DNA of 64,000 nt from Aotearoamyces nothofagi (Eukaryota; Ascomycota; Leotiomycetes; Leotiales; Tympanidaceae): contig JADDTR010000023.1 in the NCBI GenBank assembly GCA_015345905.1, forward strand, positions 124,001-188,000, in the 5' to 3' direction. Positions 32,401 through 42,957 of this stretch are shown here, in pieces. The translations under genes were made by a program, and so were the position numbers. The notes beneath the pieces were generated by a model. That model was not told the DNA's origin. It ran no database searches and saw only the letters and a program-made list of their open reading frames with translations. Positions within the stretch are counted from its first letter, which is position 1. Every line of letters begins with the position of its first letter.

Positions 32401-33261
32401 GGAAGGCGCGCCCACGAGGTTACGAGAGATCCAAGAGCAAGCACAGGCCGTCCCGCCAGGCCTTCTGTTTAGCGGGCGCTTAAGATGCCTTCTCGCGATG
32501 CCTTCATGTTGTTGGGATGGACGGTCGGTTAGAATACCCCAGGACACGCACACCGCCCTTACTGCTCTCACTTCACTGCTCCCGGATAAGCGCCATGTGC
32601 GGATCTCCCAACACCCACGAGAGACCAGTTCATATCAAAGACAGCGCGTGATTTGGCCTGAGCTTCTGTCCCACTTAGTCCACCGACAACTGCCGATTCC
32701 TAAAGAAAACGTGCGAGTTGGTCGATGATATTCTGTTGAAGCTATAGGATCTTGCTATAGCACAGCCTTTACAGGACTGGTTGCATCTGCTATGGCGGCT
32801 GGATTAGGTTGTCGTCGTTGCTGTATCTGCCTTTGAAGCCATAAAGAGGGTCTTTGGATAGCGCATCGACGCTGGCGTGTGCGTGGTTGAATACGCTAGA
32901 ATGGGCGATTTTGGGCCTCTCCGGATGGTTTACAGAGCGTGCTCCATGGCTTTGTTGGTGATTATCCTGCGTTGGGGATCGAAGTTTTGAGAATCTCCGT
33001 ATGGCAGATCACGTCTTGGTACGAGTTATGGTACGACGGTGAAGCGCCGGCGAGGGAAACATTAAATGGAGACGAATCGCTGAGTATAAGAGGGAAGCCC
33101 AGAAGGTGTTTTCGATTGTACTATCAGATAGAAAACTATACCTAGGTTTTCTAGCTTCACATATTCGAGGTAAGTAGTTATAGAGATGAATTATCCATAC
33201 TCGTTGAAATATTGAGCTGATTTGTCAATTTGTGTTAGAAGAGTTCTGTGTCGTTACAGCT
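29468..33261. other. 3.8-kb gene-poor interval
   Basis: I find no supported gene. Open frames at 30346-30974, 31256-31604 and 32140-32728 lack family signatures or overlap on both strands. The sequence is mixed in composition, with AT-rich parts near 30.1-30.4 kb. A possible gene remnant on the minus strand is listed separately. The final part is the promoter of the lipase gene. Confidence 0.5.
31256..31504 (-). other. Possible short membrane-protein frame or gene remnant
   Basis: A frame of 82 residues on the minus strand has one hydrophobic segment (SILSVVIIVVVARLL). After it comes a region that reads like real protein (RAISRDLLSADIIALRKPIT, then STFLGGYMTYGQGDLG). Stops close the frame just upstream of the ATG and no acceptor clearly extends it. 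It could be the last exon of an unrecognised gene, a relic, or chance. Confidence 0.2.
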
Positions 33262-34437
33262 ATGAGAGTCTCTACATTTATCCCGCTGGGCCTTTTGGCA
33301 TTGGTGCAGGCATCACCATTGAAGGAGGCTGAGAACAATATTGCTCGCCGAGGTAAGCTTCATTCCAATATCCTTACAATCGTCATGTATCTCAAGTACT
33401 CGCCTGCGTTTCTCTATATCTACTTTCATAACCTCGTCTCAATCCAATAAACCAAAATCTCGGAAACTCAGCATAACTAACATCCCCTAGCTGTGACAAC
33501 ATCCCAACTGGCCAACTTTCAGCTATTCGCCGAATACGCAGCTGCATCCTACTGTTCTAACAACGACGATGACTCCCCCAACACACTGATCACCTGTTCC
33601 TCCTCCGCCTGCCCTCTCGTCGAATCCGCTGCCGCCTTCTCCACCCTCGAATTCAACAACAGCATCTTCACTGATTCTGAAGGCTTTCTGGCAATTGACA
33701 ACACAAACTCCCTCATCGTGCTCTCCTTCCGTGGCTCGTCCAGCATCCGGAACTATGTCGCTGATTTCCTCTTCGCCAAGGTCTCAACTTCCATCTGCTC
33801 TGGCTGCAAGATCCATGAGGGCTTCTCTGACGCATGGACCGAGGCTTCCGATGACGTTTTGCCTGCTGTAGCAGCGGCTACCCTTAAGTACCCAGACTAT
33901 ACCCTCATCGTCACGGGCCATAGTCTCGGTGGAGCAATTGCAACCATCGCAGGTGCCACATTACGAAATGCAGGCTATCCATGCGACATCTATAGTTACG
34001 GTTCCCCACGTGTCGGAAACTCCGCCTTTGCCACCTACGTAACTAACCAAGACGGAGTCACCGCCCGTGTAACTCACCTCGACGACCCCGTGCCGCGATT
34101 ACCACCCATGCTACTCCTCTACCGACACACATCGCCCGAGTACTGGCTTAGTACCGGTAGTGCAACAACGATAGATTACACTATCGATGAGATCGAAGTA
34201 TGCACTGGAACTGCGAATGTGAAATGTAATGCTGGAACTGCGATATCATTGGATACGACGGCGCATCAGTATTACCTGGAGGCGATTACTGCGTGTTCAT
34301 CGAGCGAGACAGTGTTCAAACGCGATGCCGATACCTGGGGTACTGAATATAACAACACGCAGTTGAAGACTACGATGGCCATTGATGTCGCGTACGGTGC
34401 GGCGGTCACGGAGAACGAGGGTGATGACGAGGAATGA
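33262..34437 (+). CDS. Secreted fungal class 3 lipase / feruloyl-esterase-like hydrolase, 2 exons
   Basis: The model encodes 345 residues from exons 33262-33352 and 33491-34437, joined in phase over a 138-base intron. A signal peptide (residues 1-18, ending LLALVQAS) is followed by a short propeptide ending at ARR. The alpha/beta hydrolase core carries LIVLSFRGSSSIRNYVAD (oxyanion strand), the nucleophile elbow VTGHSLGGAIAT with Ser175, the acid in LDDPVPRLPP (Asp229) and His289 in the AHQYYL motif. This is the complete triad of the Rhizomucor/Thermomyces lipase family. At least six cysteines suggest disulfides. The acidic C-terminus (TENEGDDEE) is unusual and lies beyond the catalytic core. 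Substrate (triglyceride or feruloyl ester) cannot be settled from sequence. An AATAAA lies at 34506-34511. Confidence 0.93.
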
Positions 34438-34668
34438 TTTGTGGGTTTTGGGATAAGGAGTTGCATCGGGGGGGAGGAGGGAGGGGGGTAATAGGTAAGG
34501 AAAAGAATAAATGGAAAATAGTATGGGATTTAATACGTTGGAAATTTCCTCTCAAGTGGTGGTTTGTGGTACGGTGTTAGTGTTTAAAGTTTTAAGGCTA
34601 AAGCCTATACATATGTTGTGTATATCTATTAAGCTCTTAACTATTCATTCAACCCAAAACCGGTCTAC

Positions 34669-35786
34669 TCACGGCACTGCCTTACAAACCCCACCCCCGC
34701 TCAATCTCTCCCTCTCCCTCTCCCTCATCTCCTCTTGAATCCTCACCCTCTCGGGAACAATCCTCTCCCTCGGCCTGCTAATCTTCCACCCCCCCAGCCC
34801 CTCAGGCCTCCCTAGCTCTCTCAGCGTCTTCTGCTCCACCAGGCTATACTCGCTGACATCGCTCCTATCAAAGTTAAACGGCTCCCTTAAAGCCACCGGC
34901 GGATTCGTGATGATCCTCGGCTTCCGAAGCAGGTTCTTGGAAGCCGAGTGAAGCATCAGCGGATGCAGCAAGAAGACGTCGCCGACGTCGCCGGCGATCT
35001 CGTGGAAGCTCTCGTCGCGCGTCAGGGACGGGTCTCGGACTAGGCCTTTCCAGAAATCGGATCGGTGCCCCTTTTCGAGTGGGGGCTCGTCCCGGCGCTG
35101 CATCCAGGGTGTTACGCCTTCCGGGTTCTCGTACTGGAATCTCGTTACTACCGGGCTTTTCTCTTGCTCTCTTCTCTCTGCTCTCGCTTTTCCCCAAAAA
35201 AGAATATATAATATATATATATATATATGTGAAAAATAAACGATGATTAAGAATTTGAGAAACTCACTAGATGCTTTGCAACCCACCCCACCCCATCAGT
35301 ACAAACAACCGTGCCACCGCCCCTCTCCTCAATATCACTAAACAACGGGATAACCAGCAGCGCCTGCTCAGGACTATCCAAAAAATGCACAAAGAAATCG
35401 CCGTCCGTGTGCCAATTGTCCAGACGCCTAAAATCCACCACATCCGTCGGGCGGTACTCCTCCCTGCCCAGATTAACAATGAAGCTATCCTTCCAATCCT
35501 TGCTCCAGTCCGCGATCTTCGCCGCCCCGCCGACCAGCTCGCACATCGCGGACCAGGCTTTGGGCGCGAAGATCGACACGGGCGTGCTGCTGTGGGACGG
35601 CATGTGGATCCGTTCGGGACTCCAGGTTGAGGGCGCGCTGGGGGAGAGGCCGAGGCGGGTCCAGAGGGGGGCGGTGAAGGAGGCCGAGGCGGAGCGGCTG
35701 AAGCATTGTGGGATTTTTAGGAAGCCGTGGGTGAGGAAGTGGTCTTTTTGGTCTTGGGAGAGGGGGTGGGGGTATTTAGCAGACAT
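34669..35786 (-). CDS. Phytanoyl-CoA dioxygenase (PhyH) family Fe(II)/2-oxoglutarate oxygenase, 2 exons
   Basis: The model encodes 336 residues, read from 35786-35268 and 35160-34669. The 107-base intron contains a long AT dinucleotide tract (about 35203-35227) and ends at a purine-rich acceptor; both flanks are in phase. The iron-binding HxD is NWHTDGDF (His126, Asp128). The distal His and 2-oxoglutarate-binding Arg fall in FLLHPLMLHSASKNLLRKPRI. A double-stranded beta-helix core is suggested by the strands EQALLVIPLF and GGGTVVCTDGVG. There is no signal or peroxisomal C-terminus; the chain ends GGGVCKAVP after an Arg/Glu-rich helix. Fungal PhyH proteins include fatty-acid alpha-oxidation and secondary-metabolite enzymes, and the substrate here is unknown. 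The ATG chosen is the first in the frame. Confidence 0.88.
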
Positions 35787-36167
35787 GGCTGATTTGGGTT
35801 ATGAGAAGTAGGATGCGAGAAATCGGGTGTTGGATAAATGAATGGTGAATACTGAGTGAGGTGTTGTGGTAGAAGATGCGTCAGATGCTAGGTTGTACTT
35901 GAAACATTAACCCCCAGTATATGCATACTCGTTGTATGGTTGGAAATACGTTGCACAGCAATATCACCATGCATGTCGAACACGGACACCGAACAGTTAT
36001 CAGCCGGGAATTTCTATGACAATCTCATGGTTTGGATTATTTACTCATAAATGTAAGCTTAGGACATGTCCCGTCGACATGTTTTGGACCCTTGGTGTAT
36101 CATGCCCCGGCGACCTTCTTTATCGGTCGAATATCCCACCAACGCCAACGCTGTTAAAATAATACAA
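35787..36167. other. Spacer upstream of the PhyH gene
   Basis: This 381-base spacer lies between two minus-strand genes and should contain the PhyH promoter and the 3' end of the MMTAG2-like gene. No gene was seen. Confidence 0.45.
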
Positions 36168-37070
36168 TCAACTCCAGTCCCTCCGTCTCCCATCTCTATC
36201 TCTCCTTTCGTGATCTCTAATATCATGCTCCCTCTCCCTACTCCTCCTGGACCTTCGCTCCTCATCCCTTCTCCGATCCCTTTCCTCTCTCCTATCCCCA
36301 TGCCGCTCATCACTCTTACTCCTATGCCTCCTATCTCTCTCTCTATGATCGGGGCTTCGACTCCTCGCTCTCCGCTCTCGATGTCGCTCATCCTCATCCC
36401 GGTGTTTATGTCTCTCATCACCCCGCCTTCTGTGATCATGTCGTTCGCGATGGCGATGTCTTCTCTCTCTTCTTTCCCTCTCTCTGCTCTCGCTACCAGA
36501 GCTACGACTCCTATCCTCAACTTTCGTCCCCTTCTCCGCCCGCCCTACTCGTGCCGAATCTTTGCGTAATAAGCCACCAGTCTGCGGCGCATCATTATCG
36601 TGAATAGTCTCCTTCATGCCAGCAGCGCCGACTTTCCCTACAAACTCCCCGAAGCGTCCCACGGCCCCTTTCCCGACCTCATCAATATCATCGTCCCCAG
36701 CTCCAGCCTCCTTGATGGCTCTCTTAATCTCGCTGACTTCAATGGCATTTGCGCCCGTTACTCCTCTGTCTGGAACTGGCAATCCTAACGCCCTAGCCAG
36801 CGCATCTTCTTCTGCTTCCTTGATTCGCTTGATTTCTTCCCTTCTCTCTCTAACCTTCTTCTCTCCAGCTGTTTCCTCGCCAATTTTCGTCTCCTCGTCG
36901 TCGGCTTTTGCATACCAGTTTAGGTCGCGGTTCTTCTGCCATCGCCCTACTGGCGCCATAAGGGAGTGGCCGAGATAGTTTTCGCGATGTTGGGATGTCG
37001 AGACATCTGACCATTTAAAGTCCACGCCTCCGCGAGAGCCTTGCTTGCGGATTGACGAGAGCAGATCCAT
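36168..37070 (-). CDS. MMTAG2-like protein (kinase-phosphorylated nuclear protein family)
   Basis: This intronless gene encodes 300 residues. The N-terminal block GSRGGVDFKWSDVSTSQHR, then ENYLGHSLMAPVGRWQ and DLNWYAK, is the conserved domain of the multiple myeloma tumour-associated protein 2 family. A charged coiled-coil-like stretch follows (KKVRERREEIKRIKEAEEDA), then the conserved LARALGLPVPDRG motif. The C-terminal 110 residues are an almost pure Arg/Glu/Asp/His/Ser RS-like domain, as in proteins of nuclear speckles. The family's biochemical role is not established; a link to splicing is inferred from the RS-like tail. The first ATG is used and no upstream in-frame alternative is apparent. 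Confidence 0.88.
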   Translation of the reverse strand: MDLLSSIRKQGSRGGVDFKWSDVSTSQHRENYLGHSLMAPVGRWQKNRDLNWYAKADDEETKIGEETAGEKKVRERREEIKRIKEAEEDALARALGLPVPDRGVTGANAIEVSEIKRAIKEAGAGDDDIDEVGKGAVGRFGEFVGKVGAAGMKETIHDNDAPQTGGLLRKDSARVGRAEKGTKVEDRSRSSGSESRERERRERRHRHRERHDHRRRGDERHKHRDEDERHRERRARSRSPDHRERDRRHRSKSDERHGDRREERDRRRDEERRSRRSREREHDIRDHERRDRDGRRRDWS

Positions 37071-37424
37071 ATTGTGTGTACCAAATCCGGTATTGTCGGG
37101 AGAGAAAATGTGAGATATTATTGAGGGCCTGTTAGCGGAGGAGGTTTAGGTTCAGCATGTAATAATGGCAGGCTGGTAAAGTTCGAAAATGACAAGAGGT
37201 CGTTTGGGACGAAATATTTGGTTATCAGGCTAGTACGGCACGCGACATTCGCCGTATGTGCAATTGAAAACCAAGCAAGGAAACCCGGAGCAGAAGTAAT
37301 TTTTGGTGGTCTACGCTGGTTTGGAGGAATTGATTATTTTGAATCTGCTTTAGCAGCTCAATAAGTCTTCAAGCGACGACATTAATAACGCCAAATATTA
37401 CAATTGTACGGATAATTCACAGCC
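37071..37424. other. Spacer between the MMTAG2-like and GYP7 genes
   Basis: These 354 bases hold the promoter of the MMTAG2-like gene (minus strand) and the 3' UTR of GYP7. No gene was recognised. Confidence 0.45.
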
Positions 37425-40168
37425 TTACTTCTTCACAGTCGCTAAACCCTCTCCTTTCTTCTGCACAACCTTTCTTGGCAATACGTCAACTTTCCGGTCC
37501 AACAGAGCTCTTAACTCTGGGCCGATGTTCTTCTTTTGCACGGGAGTCTCTTCCAAAATTCTTCCTTTGCCTTTAGCACTTGGAGAAGACTGATTGGCTT
37601 GACTGGCCGAGGGTATTGAATCTGCTCCAGTGGAAGCTCCGCTAGTGGAGTCAGACCTCCCAGGTGCAGTAGTCCCCAAACTGGCATTCTGCACCGGTCG
37701 CTGCCGCAATTTTGGCATAGGGAAATTTTGCTTCTTGTCAATTGACTGGACTTTGCGTTGAAAGCGGCGGAAGAGGGCTTCGGCACGGATAAGAGTCGAT
37801 TCAAGATCAATCATATTCGATAATTCATTGACTATACCATAATTAGCATTGCAATATGATAGATGCTTTCACACTGACCATATTTGAGCACCTCATCAAA
37901 GTGCTTGAGGTGTTCCATGATAACAGTTCGATGCTTCTCCAAAATAGCTAGAGCAACGAACAAATGGAAACCACTCGTCAAATAGTCAGTCCATAAAACC
38001 TCCCAGAGATGGAGCACATCCAGCCATGGGAATTCCCGTTTGTACCATACCAAAAGCATTCGGAAAAAGAAAAAAAAGTTTGTGCTGTCAGCAGATTGGA
38101 GATGCAAGTACAGTTTTGGGTCCATAAGCTGGACAAGGTGATCTAAGGTCAGGAGCTGTGATCGCATGCCTGATTGGTCGCGTAGAAAATTTCGCTCCAT
38201 TCGTTCCATGAACTTAGTGAAGCCCCAGAACGCGATTGCATCATCTTGCATGACAGCATAAATAGGTGCGAGTAAATCAGACATTCCTTGGACATAACCG
38301 AGGTCTTGATTGTACTCATTGTATGTCAGAAGCATGTCCTTCATCTGCTCGAGGTGGACATTGGTGCCAACATCGGCGAATGGAGAAGAAGGGTCTGGAT
38401 GTGGCGTATCTTCGCCAGCGAAGATGGGAACCTGCCGATCTGTGCGGTGAACGTCTTTCTCTACATGGAGAGTCCCAAGAAATGGGATGCGTTAGCCAAT
38501 TGTCCTTATGAACTGAGAGAACAAAATCATATACCTATTCGGCTACGCTGTTCACGCCACCACTCTCCCTGTTCACCTTCTCCTCCTAGATCTTCAAGCT
38601 TATCCCACCATGCACCTTTGAGCCTTACGTATTCATCACGTAGACTAGCAATCTCTGCTTTCCGTTCATCTGCTGTGCTATCCCATTCGTAAATACCTAG
38701 CAGAAATAGCCAAGCCTCCTTTCTCACGCCATCTTCGGCGTCGAGTCCACCATGGAATATTCTTTCCTTGACTTCGTCGACCGTCATTTGGAGCCTGCCT
38801 GTCCGTGGATCAAAATAGCCGGCCCACTCTTGGGCCGTTACGGTTTTCCGCTGTTGTTTCATGCTCTGGCCCGTCATCTCTGTATCTAACAACTCAAACT
38901 CTCCCACATCTGTCTCCTCCATTTCAAGCACATCTCTTGCAGTCCAGATTCTTTGGCTTCGATCCCTCTCGCTCTGCTCTGCCATACCCATAGCCCATCT
39001 TGCAAGATATATTCTTGCACTGTCAAACTCTTCTTGTATAGTTTGAACCTCAGGGTTACGAAGTAATCGCCTTACCTGAGGCGGAATCTTTGGGTTCTCA
39101 ATAACATCGTCTGCTGTCCGCCTCGCAAATGTCGTAACTTTACTAAACTTCTCCATTATGTTCCAACTAGCCTCTTTCATAAACTTGGTGACGGGATCCA
39201 TGCTACCATCTCGTAATGCCCTCGAGTTTGAGCCGGATCCAGAGCCAGCTGCACCATTGATACGCATACCAGTATTCGACGATCTCCTTGCAGGCGTCCG
39301 GTCCGTTACTGGCTTTCCTCCGAACGCTGTTTTATCTTCCGCACTTGGCTCGACAAGATATATGTTAGGTTCCGCACCACTCCTTTCAATTTTGACGTAT
39401 CTCTTCAGCCATCTAAGGACTTCATCCCCGCCCCAGAACATCTCTCCATTCGCGCCAAATGGGTCAAATGTTTCCCTAGTCCTCCGTTTCTTCTGTAATA
39501 TAGTTGACTGGCATTCACTGTCATGGAAGAAGAGAGCAGGAAAACTGTCTCCAGCTCGGCTATTTATGATAACACTGCCAAACCACCATCCCAAGCTCGG
39601 GGGTCGAACAAGTAGAGAATATATGTCACAGACTGGAATAGCAAAGGCATAATGACCAATGGAATCGCTATGAGTTGTTGACGTCGGAGGTGGAGGAACC
39701 AAGTAAGTTTGCTTAGGTGGAGAGTCACCCTCCGAGAGGTCTACTTTTACATATATGTTGTGGGCATCGCCGAGAGAGTACTCGGGAAGCCAGGCGAGCA
39801 GGAGGGACGAGGATGTGTGTGATTTCGAGGAGGAGGATGCGGAGGAGGTCGGACGTGATGATGGGGGCGCCTTTTGTTGAAGTAGAGCAATATAGCCAGC
39901 AATATTATCTTTCGCGGAGGGAGTAGGGTGGATGTAGACCTGATCAAGGCGGGGTTAGACTTTAAAGCGGGGGATTGTGACAACAATGGCCAATGTTGCA
40001 TTGAAGGTCTGTGACTGGACGTACCTTGCTCTTTGAGTACAGAAGCTTCACTCCTTTACCGCTACTTGTATGGGTAATGGTGTTGTACTCGCCTTCCTCG
40101 TCGTCGCTCAAATCAAAGAACGAGGCTGATGGCGACGGTGGTGCCGCACTCGCCTTATCCGACGTCAT
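37425..40168 (-). CDS. GYP7: Rab GTPase-activating protein Gyp7 (TBC domain), 4 exons
   Basis: The model encodes 845 residues, read from 40168-40025, 39939-38535, 38460-37879 and 37831-37425. All junctions are GT-AG and in phase. The N-terminal domain (LLYSKSKVYIHPTPSAKDNI and SLGWWFGSVIINSR) is the Gyp7/TBC1D15-type Rab-binding region. The TBC domain has its Arg finger in RIEKDVHRTDR, whose codons are split by the second intron, and its Gln finger in LGYVQGMSDLLAP. NFFFFFRMLLVWYKREF and HLWEVLWTDYL are further conserved helices. Gyp7 stimulates GTP hydrolysis by the vacuolar Rab Ypt7, limiting fusion at the vacuole. The C-terminal 120 residues are Lys/Ser-rich and poorly conserved. Both catalytic fingers are present, so the gene looks functional. 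Confidence 0.95.
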
Positions 40169-40711
40169 CGCGGCGGTATATGTGGGAATTGTCGATGTTT
40201 GAACAGATTACGTTGGCGGTCACTGTACGTACGTATAGAACGATGGCGATATCATGTCGTGGTGAGACTCAATGTTTGCTCTGTTGTAGAAGGTGGATTT
40301 GGTGTGTGATGTTGCCTTGTGATGGGAGTGGCGGCAACCTCGTCAGCCGGCCGCATATTTGTCTTGGATCCTGCTATACGATTGCGCGTCCAACATTTTA
40401 TGTCAGAATACACGTCCACGTATTCGCCTTTGAAAAAAAGCAGCTATGCCTTATAATAAAAGAACAAGTGGCTGCTGCCTAATGATGGTAAGTATCATCG
40501 CCATGCTAATTCTCTCTTACAGGGCTTGAAACGGCTCAGCGATACAATCGTGACTATCCCGCCACTGACATAAGATATACACTCTTACCTACTTGTAGGA
40601 GAATGATGGTTTAACGGCCAGGTCATATAATTTCTTGGCGAAAACAATACGCAGGCATTCATTCATAGCTACAGCAAGAGTCGGCGTGCATATTCATTCT
40701 TCTGTCTTAAA

Positions 40712-40915
40712 TCATAGCCTTCCTGTGGGCCGAGGCTTGTTCTGATCAAATTTACTCGCCAATTCTGGAATCGGCCAATGCCACAGTGCTTTGCCGTCGT
40801 CGAATTGGCGAGTAAATTCGATCAGTTCTGACAGAGATCTTTTACCAAAGTCGAACATCCTTTCAAAGCGACACCTTGGCAGCCTTTTCTGTAGTGCTAT
40901 TCGGATTTTGTTCAT
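40712..40915 (-). other. Short open frame of unknown status (67 residues)
   Basis: This frame begins MNKIRIALQKRLPRC and ends KFDQNKPRPTGRL. It overlaps the inverted repeat: one arm encodes IEFTRQF and the other LASKFDQ. I cannot place it in a family, and no intron or neighbour supports it. It may be a fragment or chance. Confidence 0.15.
40743..40824. repeat. Inverted repeat, 23-bp arms, 36-nt loop
   Basis: The arm at 40743-40765 is the reverse complement of 40802-40824 with a single mismatch (TGATC[A/G]AATTTACTCGCC and on through AATTC). The loop is 40766-40801. A transcript of either strand would fold into a stable hairpin. The repeat is not AT-only, so chance is unlikely. Confidence 0.88.
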
Positions 40916-41446
40916 AATACGGATTGAATATAAGATAAAGCATTAAAGTCTTAGGCCATTGAAGTTGAAAATCTACTTTTAACAAGAACTATAATATCAT
41001 GGGTCTGTACTTGAGCGCTCAACGTAAAGGCTACCTAGAACGTAAGGTAGGTAAGGTAGGTATTCTCTCGTTTCAAATAGTATCGACCTGCCTTGGCCAG
41101 CGTCCTTTCCTGTTATAGGAGCTTGGATTATATTCTATTACCGTTCTTCTTGCAGTCATTTCCGGGTCTGTCAAACCTCGATATAGGATTATGAGAAAAA
41201 GGTATTAGCTACACGTAGTGAAGGGGCAGTAGACGCATATTCATGAGATCCGTATTCTACTGATGAATACGCATGAGATGTATTTAATACCCACTAGCTC
41301 GTGTAAACTACAGCATACAGCTTGTGACCCATCAGCGCAACCCCGCTAATTGGAAATATCATAAAATTCCCTTACACAAACGTGCCCCAACTCCACCGCT
41401 ATCAGCAGAATACTCCTTATAAACCAGATACGCCATCCCTATCACT

Positions 41447-42421
41447 TCATCTCATTCCCCGAGGCCCACTAGGCAAGCCTTGTCCAGGCGGAGGCCTTCT
41501 TCTGTCACCTGGTACAGGGGCACTTGGCAAACCACCCGCTCTCTGACCACGCCCGCCATACCCATTACCAGCCGAGAGCTCACTCTCATTTGATGCCCAT
41601 GGTGACGTAGATGCTATGAACGGACGATCTGAGCCACCAGACCTCCCACCACCCGCACTTGGAGCGTAAGGGTCTACATACCCACCCCCTCCGCCGCCAC
41701 TACCTGTGCCTGAACTGCCATAGCTATTCCCCCTATCATATGCCCCACTTCTACTAGACGCCAGTTCTGATGCCGGTGCTTGAGCCTGCACTTGTGCCAC
41801 TGTATTTGCTAAAGCTGGTGTGTTGGAAGGGCTCGCCGCCCTTGCAGCGCCCCAAAGCCGTGCTTTCAGTCGATCTTGTGCCGTTCCTCCACTTGCTGCC
41901 CCTGAGCCACTGCCCCCTGGTACGGTATTTGCTGTCTGATAACTCCCTGCACGTTGGCTGGGTAGGGGTCGTGCTTGTACTGCTGGCTCTTGGTTGTAAG
42001 GATCTCGAGACGCTGGTGCACCGCCACGTAACGAAGCTGATGAGACACCTCGACCTACCTGGCGGAGGCTCTGCGGTTGAGCTGCCGTATTGGATTGAGG
42101 CTGAGAGTCCCATAGACTGCCCAGCTTACTGCCTGTACTACCACTATTTGTAAGTCCGCCATAGCCTGCACCGACGGGTTGGGAATATTGGTTGTAGACG
42201 GGTTGGACGGCGACTTGTGGTGCTTTTGGGTCGGGAGGTAGCCAACCTGGAAACGGACGGCCTTTCTCGACATAATAAGCTCTTAAAACTCGGCATACGT
42301 GGGTGTCGTCTTCGGTGTCGCCATCGGCGTCAGAGCCACCTGTGGGGAGAAGGGCGCGCAGGGAGGCATACCGGCTACTCGAGGTCGCTGTTGTAAGAAG
42401 TGAAGAGAGATAAGAAGACAT
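41447..42421 (-). CDS. MSO1: Mso1-like Sec1-binding exocytosis protein
   Basis: This intronless gene encodes 324 residues from MSSYLSSLLTTATSSSRYAS. The first 70 residues carry the Sec1-binding domain of Mso1: RYASLRALLPTGG, then ADGDTEDDTHVCRVLRAYYV and EKGRPFPGWLPPDP. In yeast, Mso1 binds the Sec1-SNARE complex at sites of polarised secretion. The remaining 250 residues are low-complexity, rich in Gly, Ser, Gln, Pro and Ala, with a glycine run near residue 248 and Arg/Pro at the end, and are probably disordered. An upstream in-frame ATG at 42463 would add 14 residues, but the family normally begins at MSSYL, so I use 42421. Confidence 0.87.
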   Translation of the reverse strand: MSSYLSSLLTTATSSSRYASLRALLPTGGSDADGDTEDDTHVCRVLRAYYVEKGRPFPGWLPPDPKAPQVAVQPVYNQYSQPVGAGYGGLTNSGSTGSKLGSLWDSQPQSNTAAQPQSLRQVGRGVSSASLRGGAPASRDPYNQEPAVQARPLPSQRAGSYQTANTVPGGSGSGAASGGTAQDRLKARLWGAARAASPSNTPALANTVAQVQAQAPASELASSRSGAYDRGNSYGSSGTGSGGGGGGYVDPYAPSAGGGRSGGSDRPFIASTSPWASNESELSAGNGYGGRGQRAGGLPSAPVPGDRRRPPPGQGLPSGPRGMR

Positions 42422-42957
42422 TTCCGAGACTGGCGTTCTCAGTGGGCGTGTGTCAAAGCCCACTGGTGTCTGAATATCTAAAGTGGTCGTGTGTTGTCGC
42501 CTTTAAGGCTGTAGAACTGGCAGCGATGTGAGGGACACGGGAAGTATTGTGGGGAATGCGTGGAATTGGTAGTTTTGTTACTTCTGCATGCGCCAGTGGG
42601 CTGTTGAATTGACAGGTTCACCTTTCCTCTAGTATGTCTTGAAATTTATGAAGATATGTATGGGGGTTCGCCTGAGTCAAGGTGAGATCGTTGGCGTTTG
42701 ACGATGTTTCGGCAACATTTATGCCCCGCATTATGATCCAATCTGAAAGGCATTAGGAAGCAGGCCAGAGCGATTACAAAAGTAAGGCAATTCACAAAAT
42801 TTTGTAATAGCACTTTGATTAAAATCATAATAAACTCCATTCATTGATTTTTGGTTCCTCTATATTTCACAATTTTGCTTGAGCAAATTGTGACGGTATC
42901 ATGAACAGCCAGCCAGCTATTTCAAAGAAACATGATTTATACCATAATACGCCTTAT
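42422..42957. other. Spacer between the MSO1 and MAK16 genes
   Basis: These 536 bases lie between two minus-strand genes and hold the MSO1 promoter and the MAK16 3' UTR. The part near 42780-42900 is AT-rich. No gene was seen. Confidence 0.45.

Larger units (their letters stand above)
40169..41446. other. Intergenic interval with a hairpin
   Basis: These 1.28 kb lie between the GYP7 start and the MSO1 stop, both on the minus strand. The first part is the GYP7 promoter. A strong inverted repeat at 40743-40824 is listed separately, as is a short frame over it. At 41042-41061 there are GGTA-type repeats (GGTAGGTAAGGTAGGTA). Confidence 0.5.

Noticed and set aside
32140-32728. 143- and 169-residue frames on opposite strands
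   Set aside because: They overlap each other, lack conserved motifs and have no splice context.
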